Source: Bacillus badius NBRC 15713
GTDB lineage: Bacteria > Bacillota > Bacilli > Bacillales > Domibacillaceae
DNA: 64,000 bases
Assembly (NCBI RefSeq): GCF_001591605.1
Contig: NZ_BCVF01000009.1
Location: 1 to 64,000, forward strand
Direction of reading: 5' to 3'
Made by a program: the position numbers and the translations under genes. This document shows, piece by piece, positions 42,893 through 50,510 of this stretch (the stretch's first letter is position 1; each line of letters begins with the position of its first letter). The notes beneath the pieces are model-generated. The model was not told where the DNA came from. It saw nothing but the letters and a program-made list of their open reading frames with translations, and did not search any database.

Positions 42893-43459
42893 TTATTTTT
42901 TCATTACTTCTTGCACTGCTTCCGCAAGACCAAGAAACCTTGTCCTGACTGGCTTCATTTTTAAAAGGTTGTTTAAGCCAATTGTCTTTTGATTCCCTTT
43001 TTCTTGATTAATTTGCTCAGTCGCAAGGACAAAAAACTCCCATTGGTCCAGGTTTAGCGGATTTACCACACTTCGATCCTGTTCACTCAACAAACAAAAA
43101 ACATACACATCTGCATTTCTCTTTATTTCTGCAGCATATGTATTCGTGCTGGCTTCCCACCCCTTTGCAGGAGCAATGCCAAAGCTGATGGCCGAGTTTT
43201 TTGCCTGCTGCCATGACTGTACATAAGCGGCTGACTTCACTTCAATTTTGATGCCTTCTGGTGTTATAAGGTCAAACATATCCCATTCAATTCTCGTTTT
43301 ATTGGTTGCCTTTACAGCTCTGGCTACAATAAACTCTGCAAGTTTTCCACGAAGCGCATTACTCAAGAGATCCGATTGGTTCCACTGCCAAAATTCCAAA
43401 AGGCGTATATCTGTCTCGGTATTCTTAAGAAGAAACCGTTCTTCACCAGTTTTTTTCAT
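42893..43459 (-). CDS. PD-(D/E)XK-like putative nuclease, 188 aa
   Basis: No named family is recognised, but the spacing of acidic residues resembles PD-(D/E)XK nucleases: Gly-Lys-Leu-Ala-Glu-Phe helix (about 38-43), then Glu-Trp-Asp-Met-Phe-Asp-Leu, a turn with Gly, and Ile-Glu-Val-Lys-Ser-Ala-Ala-Tyr (Glu and Lys near 73-75), a typical D-x(n)-ExK arrangement. The following strand contains Val-Tyr-Val-Phe-Cys-Leu-Leu. Start 43459 has no obvious upstream operon partner. The disrupted DUF3800 gene 180 bases upstream shares its strand. A restriction-like or repair enzyme, or a defence effector, is possible; only the fold hint is visible. Confidence 0.55.
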   Translation of the reverse strand: MKKTGEERFLLKNTETDIRLLEFWQWNQSDLLSNALRGKLAEFIVARAVKATNKTRIEWDMFDLITPEGIKIEVKSAAYVQSWQQAKNSAISFGIAPAKGWEASTNTYAAEIKRNADVYVFCLLSEQDRSVVNPLNLDQWEFFVLATEQINQEKGNQKTIGLNNLLKMKPVRTRFLGLAEAVQEVMKK

Positions 43460-43641
43460 TTTTGGTTACAACCGCAAAAGTCACTTTATTATTATACAAC
43501 CAAGTAGAAATAGGCATTGATAAACTGTCTCCTTTTCAATTCCAGTGTATCGAGAAATTGTCCCACCCCTTGAAATAGGTTTAAAACCGTCCTACGGCAA
43601 GCATTGCGAGTAAACTATATTTTTAATTAATGTAAAATTAA

Positions 43642-44619
43642 CTACTGTGAAATATTGAAAATCTGCGCATATATTTCAGGGAATGGACCATTTCGATCCA
43701 GGTTATCCAGCTGACGTATATAGCCAAGCATTTGCTGAAGCATATTACTGGAATAACCAATAACATTACGCAGCTCTTTTGTTGTTATTTGTGGGTGCTG
43801 CATTCTTGTCTTCATAATCAATTGCATTTGTTCAATATCGTATTTTGCCTTAAACTGCATAAAAGCTGATAAATAGTCACTGAGTGAAATCTGTTCAATT
43901 ATGTCAGATCCACCCCATTGGTAAATGGTGATTTGACGCTGAAATTTCTGAAGGTTTTGTTCAAGATTTAAAAAACGATAAAGGAGTTCACTTTTCACAA
44001 TATCCTTTTTACTTTTGTCTAAATACGATTGTTCAATTATGTAAACAACTAATCCTAAAAACATATCGATCATTTGAATTTCAATTGATTGATGGGACTC
44101 CTTTGATTTCACCTCCTGAACCTGGTATTGCCTTTGACGATACAGGGAATGTGCATTCATCTGTTCCCTTACCTTTGAATAAACGCGCATGGATCCATAT
44201 TCAGGACTGTGGTCGAGCTAAATATTCACTTTATCATGGAGGAAATCCTGTTCCCTCGTTAAACCGTAAAAAAGCCGCTCAGGAATTTTCACATAAAACA
44301 GTTTGCGCAATTCTTTTATGGAGAGATTGCGTTTTTTTGCTAAGGTTAATGCCTGTTCGTTATTAACAATAAATAGATTGATCGGAATGTCTAAATTAAT
44401 AAAGAAATGTAAAACTGATAGTGCTGCATTGATATTCCGATCATTCTTATATTCAGTAAAATGAAATTCGCTTTTTTTACCGAAACGACTGTAAATTTTA
44501 TTTACTCCCATTACAAGTTCACGTTGCTGTATCACATCGCAGCCATATGCCCCGTAATAGGAATAGGTTTTTTCATTATCTAATTTATTGGATTCATCGA
44601 AAAAGATGGAGTAGCTCAT
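43642..44619 (-). pseudogene. DUF3800 protein gene split by an in-frame TAG
   Basis: Two pieces form one DUF3800-type protein of 324 coding positions. The N-terminal piece from ATG 44619 (Ser-Ile-Phe-Phe-Asp-Glu-Ser-Asn, the family's first catalytic-like Asp motif) reaches a TAG at 44218-44220, codon 134. The frame continues without shift into the C-terminal piece, which has the closing family motif Ser-Ile-Glu-Ile-Gln-Met-Ile-Asp-Met-Phe-Leu-Gly. DUF3800 proteins have an RNase H-like fold and unknown roles. One nonsense mutation, or a sequencing error, explains the break; internal re-initiation at 44190 is possible but would lose the N-terminal acidic residues. Ribosome site GAGGCG lies before 44619. 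Confidence 0.75.
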
Positions 44620-44727
44620 CAAAACGCCTCGTTTGACTAATTTTTTTAAAGTATGTATAATGAATAGTACAATAAACATATACTAACTATCCCCATTCAC
44701 CTTTTTGAGAGGGGATGCGATAGAGAG

Positions 44728-44764
44728 ATCTCGTCAGTCACCTTTTTGATTGGCGAGATTTTTC
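44728..44764 (+). terminator. Terminator-like hairpin
   Basis: ATCTCGTCAGTC and GATTGGCGAGAT pair with two mismatches across CACCTTTTT and are followed by TTTTTC on the plus strand. No intact plus-strand gene precedes it. Confidence 0.4.
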
Positions 44765-44893
44765 ATTTACATTATATCATGTCGAACTTTATAAATCGTA
44801 CTACGTCAAACATTAAGTTCCTTCGCTATTCAACTGTACTGCCCCTTACATACCTAATTATCCGAAATTGCTCTCCCTTAAGTCACTTTCTTT

Positions 44894-45079
44894 TTTTATC
44901 CTATCAATAACCTCCCTTTTAGATATACAGATTTCGATATAAGTTTTGATATAAAAAATCCTCAAATTCTAAGGGATTTCCACTACAATTTTGCCCCTCT
45001 CAAAAACCATGGACATATAGAACAACTTCATCGTGAATTTGTGTTTGAGCCAACAAGTGAGTTAAATAAAAAAGATTAA
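44894..45079 (+). pseudogene. C-terminal fragment of an unknown protein
   Basis: A short frame reads Arg-Tyr-Thr-Asp-Phe-Asp-Ile-Ser-Phe-Asp and later Asn-His-Gly-His-Ile-Glu-Gln-Leu-His-Arg-Glu-Phe-Val, ending Glu-Leu-Asn-Lys-Lys-Asp. It has no start or ribosome site and looks like the 3' end of a lost gene. The family is not recognised. Confidence 0.3.
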
Positions 45080-45178
45080 AAAATTTATACAAAGCTGCGC
45101 ATGAATGTTGTGCAAATAAATACTGGAGAAGTAAGGAAAGAGGTGGTTTTTCTAGGTTGTTTCACATAAATTACAAAG

Positions 45179-45214
45179 AAGCATCAGCAAAGAACTCTTT
45201 GCTGATGCTTTTTA
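45179..45214. terminator. Terminator of the secreted-protein operon
   Basis: AAGCATCAGCAAAGA and TCTTTGCTGATGCTT pair around 3-4 bases and T follows on the plus strand, A on the other. It ends just past the stop at 45219. Confidence 0.8.
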
Positions 45215-45218
45215 ATGA

Positions 45219-45671
45219 TTATTCTTGCGAAAGAAAGTTAAATTTTTCTTCAGGGATATCTTCAATATTTAAAGAAAGATTATGTGTTTTTAAGATAGAT
45301 TGAAGCAAAGGAAAAATATCATTTAAGTTATTTTTATTTGAAAAATCAGGAACAACTTCAATAACAAAATTCCAACGACAGTCTTGTTTATCCTCCAAGA
45401 ATCCAGCAGCTGCTGTATATAATTCGTCATGCGTTTCTTGATCAATTTCTTCTGCAGAAATAATAACTGCTTTTATAAAATTGTCATTTCCGAATTCATC
45501 AGCTGAGATTCCTTCAATGTCTTTCAAATGAGGAAAATCATTGATTGTACTGGGACGCTTGTAATCAATCAGTACTAAACAGTACTTAGGAGAAATTAAG
45601 TATCCATCTCTTAAAAAATATGCTTCTACTGTTTTTAAATTTAATATTCTGTTCAGATGAAAATTTTTCAT
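45219..45671 (-). CDS. Putative partner (immunity-like) protein, 150 aa
   Basis: A soluble acidic protein (many Asp and Glu, pI clearly low) of alternating strands and helices, with no named family recognised. It lies 33 bases after a small secreted basic protein on the same strand, and both end at one terminator. Small acidic cytoplasmic proteins directly downstream of secreted basic ones are typical of immunity genes, which is the main argument. ATG 45671 has a poor ribosome site, but is the first in the frame. Alternatives are an unrelated cytosolic protein. Nothing appears truncated. Confidence 0.5.
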   Translation of the reverse strand: MKNFHLNRILNLKTVEAYFLRDGYLISPKYCLVLIDYKRPSTINDFPHLKDIEGISADEFGNDNFIKAVIISAEEIDQETHDELYTAAAGFLEDKQDCRWNFVIEVVPDFSNKNNLNDIFPLLQSILKTHNLSLNIEDIPEEKFNFLSQE

Positions 45672-45704
45672 TATAGACCTCTGTGATATGTGACTTATAC
45701 AAAA

Positions 45705-46082
45705 TTAACGTTTTTTTCTAGGTGGTTTTTTATTACTCTTATCTTTTGATTTTTGTAGCGAAAGTCCTTTTTGATATAGTTTAGTCGCTCTTACTTTTTT
45801 TGCAAGCTTAGGGTTTATACAATCATCAAAAGTCTGTCCATGACTTGGAGTACCATCAACATTTTCCACTGCTATTTCAGCTTTTTTATCATAGATATGA
45901 ACATGATATTTTCCTCCCCCAACAGGGTCATCAAGACGTATTCTCCACCCTTTGGATATGTGGTCAATATTTTCCCATCTACTTGAAGCTGATGCTTTGT
46001 TTTCTTTAAATGTTGATTCAAATCCAAATCCACTAAACAATACAGCAAATACCAAAGTTAATACTAACAATTTTTTTCTCAA
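45705..46082 (-). CDS. Small secreted basic protein with HVHIYD motif
   Basis: A 125-residue exported protein. The TTG at 46082 (AAAAGGAG 7 bases upstream) starts a signal peptide of basic tip, hydrophobic core and Ala-Ser-Ala-Ser end (about residue 32). The mature part has Gly-Gly-Gly-Lys-Tyr-His-Val-His-Ile-Tyr-Asp (about 58-68), Pro-Ser-His-Gly-Gln-Thr, and a very basic C-terminal tail with Lys-Lys-Pro-Pro-Arg-Lys-Lys-Arg. The His-x-His motif resembles those of toxin or nuclease C-terminal domains, but no family could be assigned. The gene is followed by an acidic cytoplasmic protein. A frame upstream of TTG 46082 exists but lacks a ribosome site. Confidence 0.6.
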   Translation of the reverse strand: MRKKLLVLTLVFAVLFSGFGFESTFKENKASASSRWENIDHISKGWRIRLDDPVGGGKYHVHIYDKKAEIAVENVDGTPSHGQTFDDCINPKLAKKVRATKLYQKGLSLQKSKDKSNKKPPRKKR

Positions 46083-46218
46083 TTTAAAACTCCTTTTTAT
46101 TGATTTATTATGTACCAACAGCAATTATAATATAGAAAAAAATTCAAATTAACCCTTTTTATACAAGGTTAATATTGGTAAAATTATAATTTTAATGAAA
46201 ATAAGTGGGAATGATTGG

Positions 46219-46451
46219 ATGGAAAAGCAGAGGGCAATCGCTCAGCATTTATTCGTGAAGTTGTTTGAAATGTGCTGGGTAATGAGTCGAAATGGGTCAA
46301 TAATGCCTGTCTTGTTTATGCCATTAAAGGCTTAGAAAATTTAGAGTACCGTCCCGAAGAAATTCAAAAAATTATTCGAGCAATCGGACGCACCTTTGAT
46401 ATGACGAGTGGTTCAGAAGCCGGGCAAAAATATTTAAAATCACCATACTAA
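46219..46451 (+). pseudogene. Gene remnant with in-frame TGA
   Basis: A plus-strand frame reads Gly-Lys-Ala-Glu-Gly-Asn-Arg-Ser-Ala-Phe-Ile-Arg-Glu-Val-Val, then TGA at 46266-46268, then Val-Leu-Gly-Asn-Glu-Ser-Lys-Trp-Val-Asn-Asn-Ala-Cys and on to Lys-Ser-Pro-Tyr-stop at 46451. Both parts are in one frame and look like one small protein, so the TGA is a nonsense mutation. The family is not recognised. A terminator follows immediately, which supports a former gene. Confidence 0.5.
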
Positions 46452-46460
46452 AATATTAAA

Positions 46461-46490
46461 GACACAAGAAAATATCTTGTGTCCTTTTTG
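46461..46490 (+). terminator. Terminator after the remnant gene
   Basis: GACACAAGA (46461-46469) pairs with TCTTGTGTC (46475-46483), followed by CTTTTTGG. Confidence 0.75.
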
Positions 46491-46676
46491 GTTTTCCTCT
46501 TCATTTTGTCGTATATCGGGGGTTGCCCCAACACTGCCCGACCCTTGCAATTTAAAAAGACTCTTGGTGTGTATTGAAGTGAAAAGTATGCGTGATTTTA
46601 TGCAACCGAAAGATCCAAGAAGCTGATAGGAGGGGGGAAATGATGTATAAAAACAGTATAGAGAATGTTTCAACAT

Positions 46677-46716
46677 AAAAGCCGTAAACGCTGATTTAAT
46701 CATGTTTACGGCTTTT
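46677..46716. terminator. Bidirectional terminator
   Basis: AAAAGCCGTAAAC and GTTTACGGCTTTT pair across a 14-base loop, 23 bases past the stop at 46739. Confidence 0.8.
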
Positions 46717-46738
46717 GAATGTGCTCTCAAACTTTTAT

Positions 46739-47332
46739 TTAGCGACTATTCAATAATTTCGGTTGCCAATGAAACGGTACAGCTGTGTTATGATTTTTAG
46801 CCCATTCTAAAAAGTCATCTATATGTCTAATTCCAAATTCCAATACGGCTTGATAAATAAAAATAGATGAGTATTTTTCGTTAAGTTCAAGTAATGCTTC
46901 TTTAATATCGAGAATGGCTCTTCTAGATTCTTCCGTTAAATTTTCTTTCATAAAGGGTACTAAATCCTTTGAGAGTGCGCCACTTCGTTCAGATGAAAAT
47001 AACCACATATCAATATTCCACTCAATTTCATCGGCTTTATAAATCAGTTTAAAATAATGTCCATTAAAATCCGTACCCGTATAATCTCTATATTTTAGTT
47101 CAATGACGTTCTTGTGTTGTGTAAGTAATGCTAATTCATTCATGATCGTTTGAGGGTTCGGTAATTCACTAAACGTTTCTAAATCAATATCCGGAGTTAC
47201 AATCAAATCATAGGCAGCGGCACCTGCTATAAAGCAGTTGCCTACAGTATCCCATCTCTCTATCAATTTTAATTCATTTAATATTTTCTCTGCTTGCTGT
47301 TTTCTTTTAGCTGCTCTTTCTAAACTATTCAT
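46739..47332 (-). CDS. Nucleotidyltransferase-like protein
   Basis: A 197-residue protein of the minimal nucleotidyltransferase-fold type: Gly-Ala-Ala-Ala-Tyr-Asp-Leu near 37-43 is followed by Pro-Asp-Ile-Asp-Leu-Glu-Thr, the Asp-x-Asp pair of the fold (about 48-50), and a later Ile-Asp-Met-Trp near 107 could supply the third acidic residue. The C-terminal part is helical. Such proteins modify antibiotics, RNA or partner proteins; the target here is unknown. The start ATG 47332 has a weak GAAGGAATTT ribosome site. It stands alone between a terminator and the IS element. Confidence 0.65.
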   Translation of the reverse strand: MNSLERAAKRKQQAEKILNELKLIERWDTVGNCFIAGAAAYDLIVTPDIDLETFSELPNPQTIMNELALLTQHKNVIELKYRDYTGTDFNGHYFKLIYKADEIEWNIDMWLFSSERSGALSKDLVPFMKENLTEESRRAILDIKEALLELNEKYSSIFIYQAVLEFGIRHIDDFLEWAKNHNTAVPFHWQPKLLNSR

Positions 47333-47464
47333 TTATTCAAATTCCTTCTAAATATGATTGACATATCAGAATACGAAATGTTTGCATAAAAAGCAAGCTT
47401 AATTTTAAAAAAGCACCGAAGCGGGGTGAACTGTGCCCCCATTTACGGACAGTTTAAAAAGCGC

Positions 47465-48346
47465 CTAAGCGGCTAATAAGTGGTCCCGGTATTGTACCGG
47501 GGTCATTTTATTTAAGCCCCATTGATAACGGTAATGATTATATTCTTCGATTACTCGATTTACTTCTTGCTTAACTTCCTTCAAATTTTCAAGTGATTTA
47601 TATTCTGCTAAATCTTTAAAATGTCCAAAGAAGCTCTCCATTGGTGCATTATCCCAACAGTTTCCCTTTCGGGACATTGATTGAGTTAAGCCAAGCCTTT
47701 TCACTTTGCTTTGGAATAGAGGATGCGTATAGTGCATCCCTTGGTCGGAATGCAACATGGCTTCTGGATGAAACTGATTGCCAACAGCTGCCTTTAACTT
47801 TTTCAATGTTTCATAGACAATATCCATCTCTAAAGACGTGGCAAGATGGTACGCAAGTATTTCCCTTGTAGCCCCGTCCTTTACGCAGGATAAGTATGCT
47901 TTTCGGCCCTTTCCATAATAGAGATAGGTAATGTCAGTAAGCAGGACCTTCCCTGGTTCTTCCTGATTGAATTCACGATTAAGAAGATTCGGGCAGGTTC
48001 GATGTTCCTGTGTTGCCTTGGCCATTTTGCGATATGGATTGGCATTCCTCACCTTGGTTACAAGATTATATTTTGCCATCAAACGTCTAATTTTCTTGTG
48101 GTTCATTACAGCTGAATAATCATTTTGCATGATCATTTTAACCTGGAGCGCACCTACTTTTTCTTTTTTGCTTTTGAATATTTCTTGGATGATGACTATA
48201 TTCAATTCATCCTGCTCGTCACGTTGTGCCCGTAATGGTGCAGCCTTAAGCCAATCATAGTAGCCACTTCGACTGACACCTGCCAGTTCGCAAAGGTAGG
48301 AAACAGCTTTATTCAACTGGTGTATTCTTATCGTTTTCTCGATCAA
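47465..48346 (-). CDS. IS3-family transposase OrfB (DDE catalytic part)
   Basis: A 293-residue DDE transposase. An HTH_21-type region (about 20-80) is followed by the rve integrase core with the first Asp in Leu-Leu-Thr-Asp-Ile-Thr-Tyr, the second in Met-Leu-His-Ser-Asp-Gln-Gly, and the Glu in Asn-Ala-Pro-Met-Glu-Ser-Phe-Phe. The end Asn-His-Tyr-Arg-Tyr-Gln-Trp-Gly-Leu-Asn-Lys-Met-Thr-Pro is typical of the family. It probably is made as a fusion with OrfA by a -1 frameshift at the AAGAAGAAACG stretch near 48372; the frame is open upstream of its own ATG. Confidence 0.93.
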   Translation of the reverse strand: MIEKTIRIHQLNKAVSYLCELAGVSRSGYYDWLKAAPLRAQRDEQDELNIVIIQEIFKSKKEKVGALQVKMIMQNDYSAVMNHKKIRRLMAKYNLVTKVRNANPYRKMAKATQEHRTCPNLLNREFNQEEPGKVLLTDITYLYYGKGRKAYLSCVKDGATREILAYHLATSLEMDIVYETLKKLKAAVGNQFHPEAMLHSDQGMHYTHPLFQSKVKRLGLTQSMSRKGNCWDNAPMESFFGHFKDLAEYKSLENLKEVKQEVNRVIEEYNHYRYQWGLNKMTPVQYRDHLLAA

Positions 48347-48366
48347 GGAAAACTTCTCAGCTGCCG

Positions 48367-48798
48367 TTAAAATCGTTTCTTCTTCAACGCCTGCCTTTCT
48401 AGCTCTTCCAGCTTTTTTAGGAAGTCATTCTCTGCCTCAAGGAATTTAATTCTTGATTCAGCTTTTTGTAATTTCTCTTCCACAGAAATTCCCTTCGAAG
48501 AAGGACGTCCTGTACTTCCTTTGCCTCTGCGTTCCGTAAGGAAACCTTCCTCCCCAAACCTTTCATAAGACTCCCTCCAACGCTTAAGACAACGTTTGGG
48601 TTGTTCCTTACCGATCATGTCTAGGTCAAAGCCTTGTTCAATAAAGATTTGCGAGGGTGTTTTTCCGGCTTTGTAATCCACAACTGCTTTAAGTTTAAAC
48701 ACAGGACTATATGAAATTGACCTTTCAGAAGCACTCAGTACATTAGGGTTCTTCTCAAGCTCTTTAATTTGGAATTCATTATAAATATTCTTACTCAT
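48367..48798 (-). CDS. IS3-family transposase OrfA (DNA-binding part)
   Basis: A 143-residue helix-turn-helix protein. The HTH_28-type domain covers about 35-95 (Lys-Ala-Val-Val-Asp-Tyr-Lys-Ala-Gly-Lys-Thr-Pro and Arg-Trp-Arg-Glu-Ser-Tyr), then a basic Gly-rich linker and a C-terminal coiled coil with regular Leu (about 105-140) mediating multimerisation. Start ATG 48798 has GGAGG 8 bases upstream. It recognises the element ends. Confidence 0.9.
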   Translation of the reverse strand: MSKNIYNEFQIKELEKNPNVLSASERSISYSPVFKLKAVVDYKAGKTPSQIFIEQGFDLDMIGKEQPKRCLKRWRESYERFGEEGFLTERRGKGSTGRPSSKGISVEEKLQKAESRIKFLEAENDFLKKLEELERQALKKKRF

Positions 48799-48917
48799 GA
48801 TAATCCTCCGCCCATATTCATTAAATCTATTGAAACACAAAAAACCCCGGATAGGGGCACTTTTTTATCAGTGTCCGCTATCCGGGGTATAGTTCAGGGT
48901 GTGGGAATGTTTTTATT

Positions 48918-49107
48918 TTAGAAAAAGTGGCTGGTGGCCAGGGACAACAAGCGGTTGAAAAGCCGAATGGAGAAAATTCTCCCTATGAATCTCGCTAAAG
49001 AAAACCAGAAGTTGGCCAGTCAGCTGAATGGGACTTTAAAGAACTTGAAGGAAAAAGAAAGGGGATTTACTCATATTCGTTTGAGTAAGTCCCTTTGTTT
49101 TTTATAG
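48918..49107 (+). pseudogene. Coiled-coil C-terminal remnant beside the IS
   Basis: A frame with Arg-Asp-Asn-Lys-Arg-Leu-Lys-Ser-Arg-Met-Glu-Lys and Lys-Glu-Asn-Gln-Lys-Leu-Ala-Ser-Gln-Leu-Asn runs to a stop at 49107 but starts directly after a stop without ribosome site. It looks like the coiled-coil end of a larger protein, lost by IS insertion or deletion. Confidence 0.35.
49059..49102 (+). terminator. Terminator within the remnant end
   Basis: AAGGGGATTTACTCA pairs with TGAGTAAGTCCCTT and GTTTTTT follows. Confidence 0.65.
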
Positions 49108-49180
49108 AAAGGTATTTCAGTACGAAATCATTTTAGAGGTAGAACGAGAGGGCGAGCTTGTGAAAGTGGTTGTGTTTAAA

Positions 49181-49228
49181 TATTACTAATTTGGTATAAT
49201 GTGGTTAAGTTATACCGAATTAGTAATA
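49181..49228. promoter_or_regulatory. 19-base inverted repeat over a -10 box
   Basis: Arms 49181-49199 and 49210-49228 (TATTACTAATTYGGTATAA and its complement) match at 18 of 19 positions around a 10-base centre. TATAAT at 49195-49200 lies at the inner edge of the left arm. A repressor-type operator for the small gene at 49245 is likely. Confidence 0.7.
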
Positions 49229-49244
49229 AAAAGGGAGGGGTTTT

Positions 49245-49472
49245 TTGAAAACAAACAAAATATTTACAATAAATACTGCCGAAGCGCTGTTGCTTGTTTC
49301 TACTTTTTTCTTGTTTCTCTACATCTATGATAACTACACGTATTTTGGTTTTTTTGAGGATCTATATAGGCTAGTGTTTCCTGTTGTCTTGCTTTATTTC
49401 ATGCCTTTGACCACTCTTTATCTTTTTTTGCAATCTTATATCCGTCGTTTAAAAGCGCATAGGCAGAATTAA
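49245..49472 (+). CDS. Small membrane protein, 75 aa
   Basis: A 75-residue protein with two hydrophobic segments (about 12-28 and 42-64), strongly aromatic (many Phe and Tyr), ending with a basic tail Arg-Arg-Leu-Lys-Ala-His-Arg-Gln-Asn. No family is recognised. The TTG start at 49245 has AAGGGAGGGG 8 bases upstream. It lies directly behind the 19-base inverted repeat, so its expression is probably tightly repressed. The following gene starts 8 bases after its stop, suggesting one transcript. Confidence 0.6.
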   Translation: MKTNKIFTINTAEALLLVSTFFLFLYIYDNYTYFGFFEDLYRLVFPVVLLYFMPLTTLYLFLQSYIRRLKAHRQN

Positions 49473-49480
49473 ATCATCAA

Positions 49481-49873
49481 ATGAAGAAGTTTCCAATGAG
49501 GTTCGGGTCTCCGCTAAAAGAGAAAATCACTGGGAGCGAATTTGAAAAGGCTTATAAGCATGAGATAAACAAAGAGAAATGGAGCGATAATATGGAAACA
49601 CCAGAGAATTATACCACTAAACTCGATTACGATAAGACGTTTAAAATTGAAATCTTAAATGAGTTTGCTAATGGGGTCTATAGTCGTTTGTTAAGCTTTG
49701 TTTTGAATAATGGGATGGATCGACAGGATAAAAACAATCCATATAACGTCTTGTTAGACCAGTTTGTTGAAATGCTAGATATAAATTTATTTAAAATGTC
49801 ATTTGAAGAATTAGAAGTGTTAGAAGGTTACTGGAAGCACATGAATAAATATATTCGAGAAATTACAAAGTAA
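49481..49873 (+). CDS. Hypothetical soluble protein, 130 aa
   Basis: A charged protein, no recognised domain. The first 37 residues are basic and poor in hydrophobics. The helical remainder from Met-Glu-Thr-Pro-Glu-Asn-Tyr (an alternative ATG at 49592) is rich in Asp, Glu and Asn with leucine-spaced helices near 60-125. It begins 8 bases after the small membrane protein gene, so it may be co-transcribed and form a functional pair. The ATG at 49481 lacks a clear ribosome site; at the internal ATG a GGAGCG lies 7 bases upstream. Confidence 0.45.
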   Translation: MKKFPMRFGSPLKEKITGSEFEKAYKHEINKEKWSDNMETPENYTTKLDYDKTFKIEILNEFANGVYSRLLSFVLNNGMDRQDKNNPYNVLLDQFVEMLDINLFKMSFEELEVLEGYWKHMNKYIREITK

Positions 49874-50083
49874 TTTCAAATAAAAGGAGTTAAAGCACTA
49901 AAAAATATATTGTTTAGTGGACTTTTAGTGCTCTTTGTAAGGTTTTTATTTGATTCAATTACTGGCGACAAAAATTCCGCAGTTGACGAGAAAGCCACAA
50001 CCTTCGATGAATAATGGAGGATTCCCTATAGGTTTTTTGTAAGAGTTAAGAATAAAGTTATATACAAAAGGAAGTGCTTTTAA

Positions 50084-50341
50084 ATTGAAAAAATCTCTCT
50101 GTTTGCCATCTTAATCATTATACTTGTGCTAAGCGCATGTTCAGCTAAGCCTCCGCATATTACAAAAGAGGCTGTGGCAAAAAACGCAAAAGAAAACCTT
50201 ACAAAAGAAGAGGTAACAGAAGCATTTGGTGAACTAAAAACAATTACAAATGATGCAAAATACGAACTTTGGTTTTATGACGGTGAACAAACAAATGAAA
50301 GCCCTGAAATTGTAGAATTCGATCCAGATTTCGGCCATTAG
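50084..50341 (+). CDS. Small lipoprotein with doubtful start
   Basis: A mature lipoprotein of about 66 residues follows a hydrophobic core and the lipobox Leu-Ser-Ala-Cys. The rest is Lys/Glu-rich with Asn-Leu-Thr-Lys-Glu-Glu-Val-Thr-Glu-Ala-Phe-Gly, like a small SmpA/BamE-type module (Glu-Leu-Trp-Phe-Tyr-Asp). The start is the problem: TTG 50085 with AAGGAAG upstream would be ideal but is one base out of frame, in a run of six A. An in-frame ATT at 50084 could be a rare start. Either ATT is used, or one A was lost from the run by mutation or sequencing. Confidence 0.5.
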   Translation: MEKISLFAILIIILVLSACSAKPPHITKEAVAKNAKENLTKEEVTEAFGELKTITNDAKYELWFYDGEQTNESPEIVEFDPDFGH

Positions 50342-50510
50342 GTTTTTTTCTATTGCTGGTTTACTGTTAGGAGGAATTATACAAAATTTTGGTGATATTA
50401 GAAGTATATTTTTTTCAGTGGCCTATCAATAATGATAGTGGGCTTTATCTACTTAATAACTGAGGGAAAGAGCACAAAAAGGTCTCCATTCGAAAGAGAG
50501 GGTATACGTC
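50342..50510 (+). pseudogene. Frameshifted small membrane protein
   Basis: The frame Ala-Gly-Leu-Leu-Leu-Gly-Gly-Ile-Ile-Gln-Asn-Phe stops after Ser-Val-Ala-Tyr-Gln, while the next frame continues Gly-Leu-Ser-Ile-Met-Ile-Val-Gly-Phe-Ile-Tyr-Leu-Ile-Thr-Glu. Joined by one frameshift they give a two-segment membrane protein. It lies between the lipoprotein and acetyltransferase genes. Confidence 0.4.

Larger units (their letters stand above)
44620..45178. other. Intergenic region with gene fragment and hairpin
   Basis: About 560 bases without an intact gene. A terminator-like hairpin lies at 44728-44764 (ATCTCG and CGAGAT arms, then TTTTT). A short plus-strand fragment is listed separately at 44894-45079. 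Confidence 0.4.
47427..48896 (-). mobile_element. IS3-family insertion sequence (IS150-like), about 1.47 kb
   Basis: Two overlapping-frame transposase genes lie between imperfect terminal inverted repeats. The left end reads TGAACTGTGCCCC and the right end, inverted, TGAACTATACCCC, with CGGACA further in at both ends. GGG on both outer sides may be a 3-base target duplication. A hairpin near the right end (CCCCGGATA with TATCCGGGG, 48844-48884) could block incoming transcription. Both genes look intact, so the element may be active. The gene it entered is not clear. Confidence 0.85.

Noticed and set aside
44218-44220. TAG as pyrrolysine codon, given methylamine metabolism in the window
   Set aside because: No pyrrolysine genes are visible, the gene is DUF3800 and not a methyltransferase, and nearby genes are also broken.
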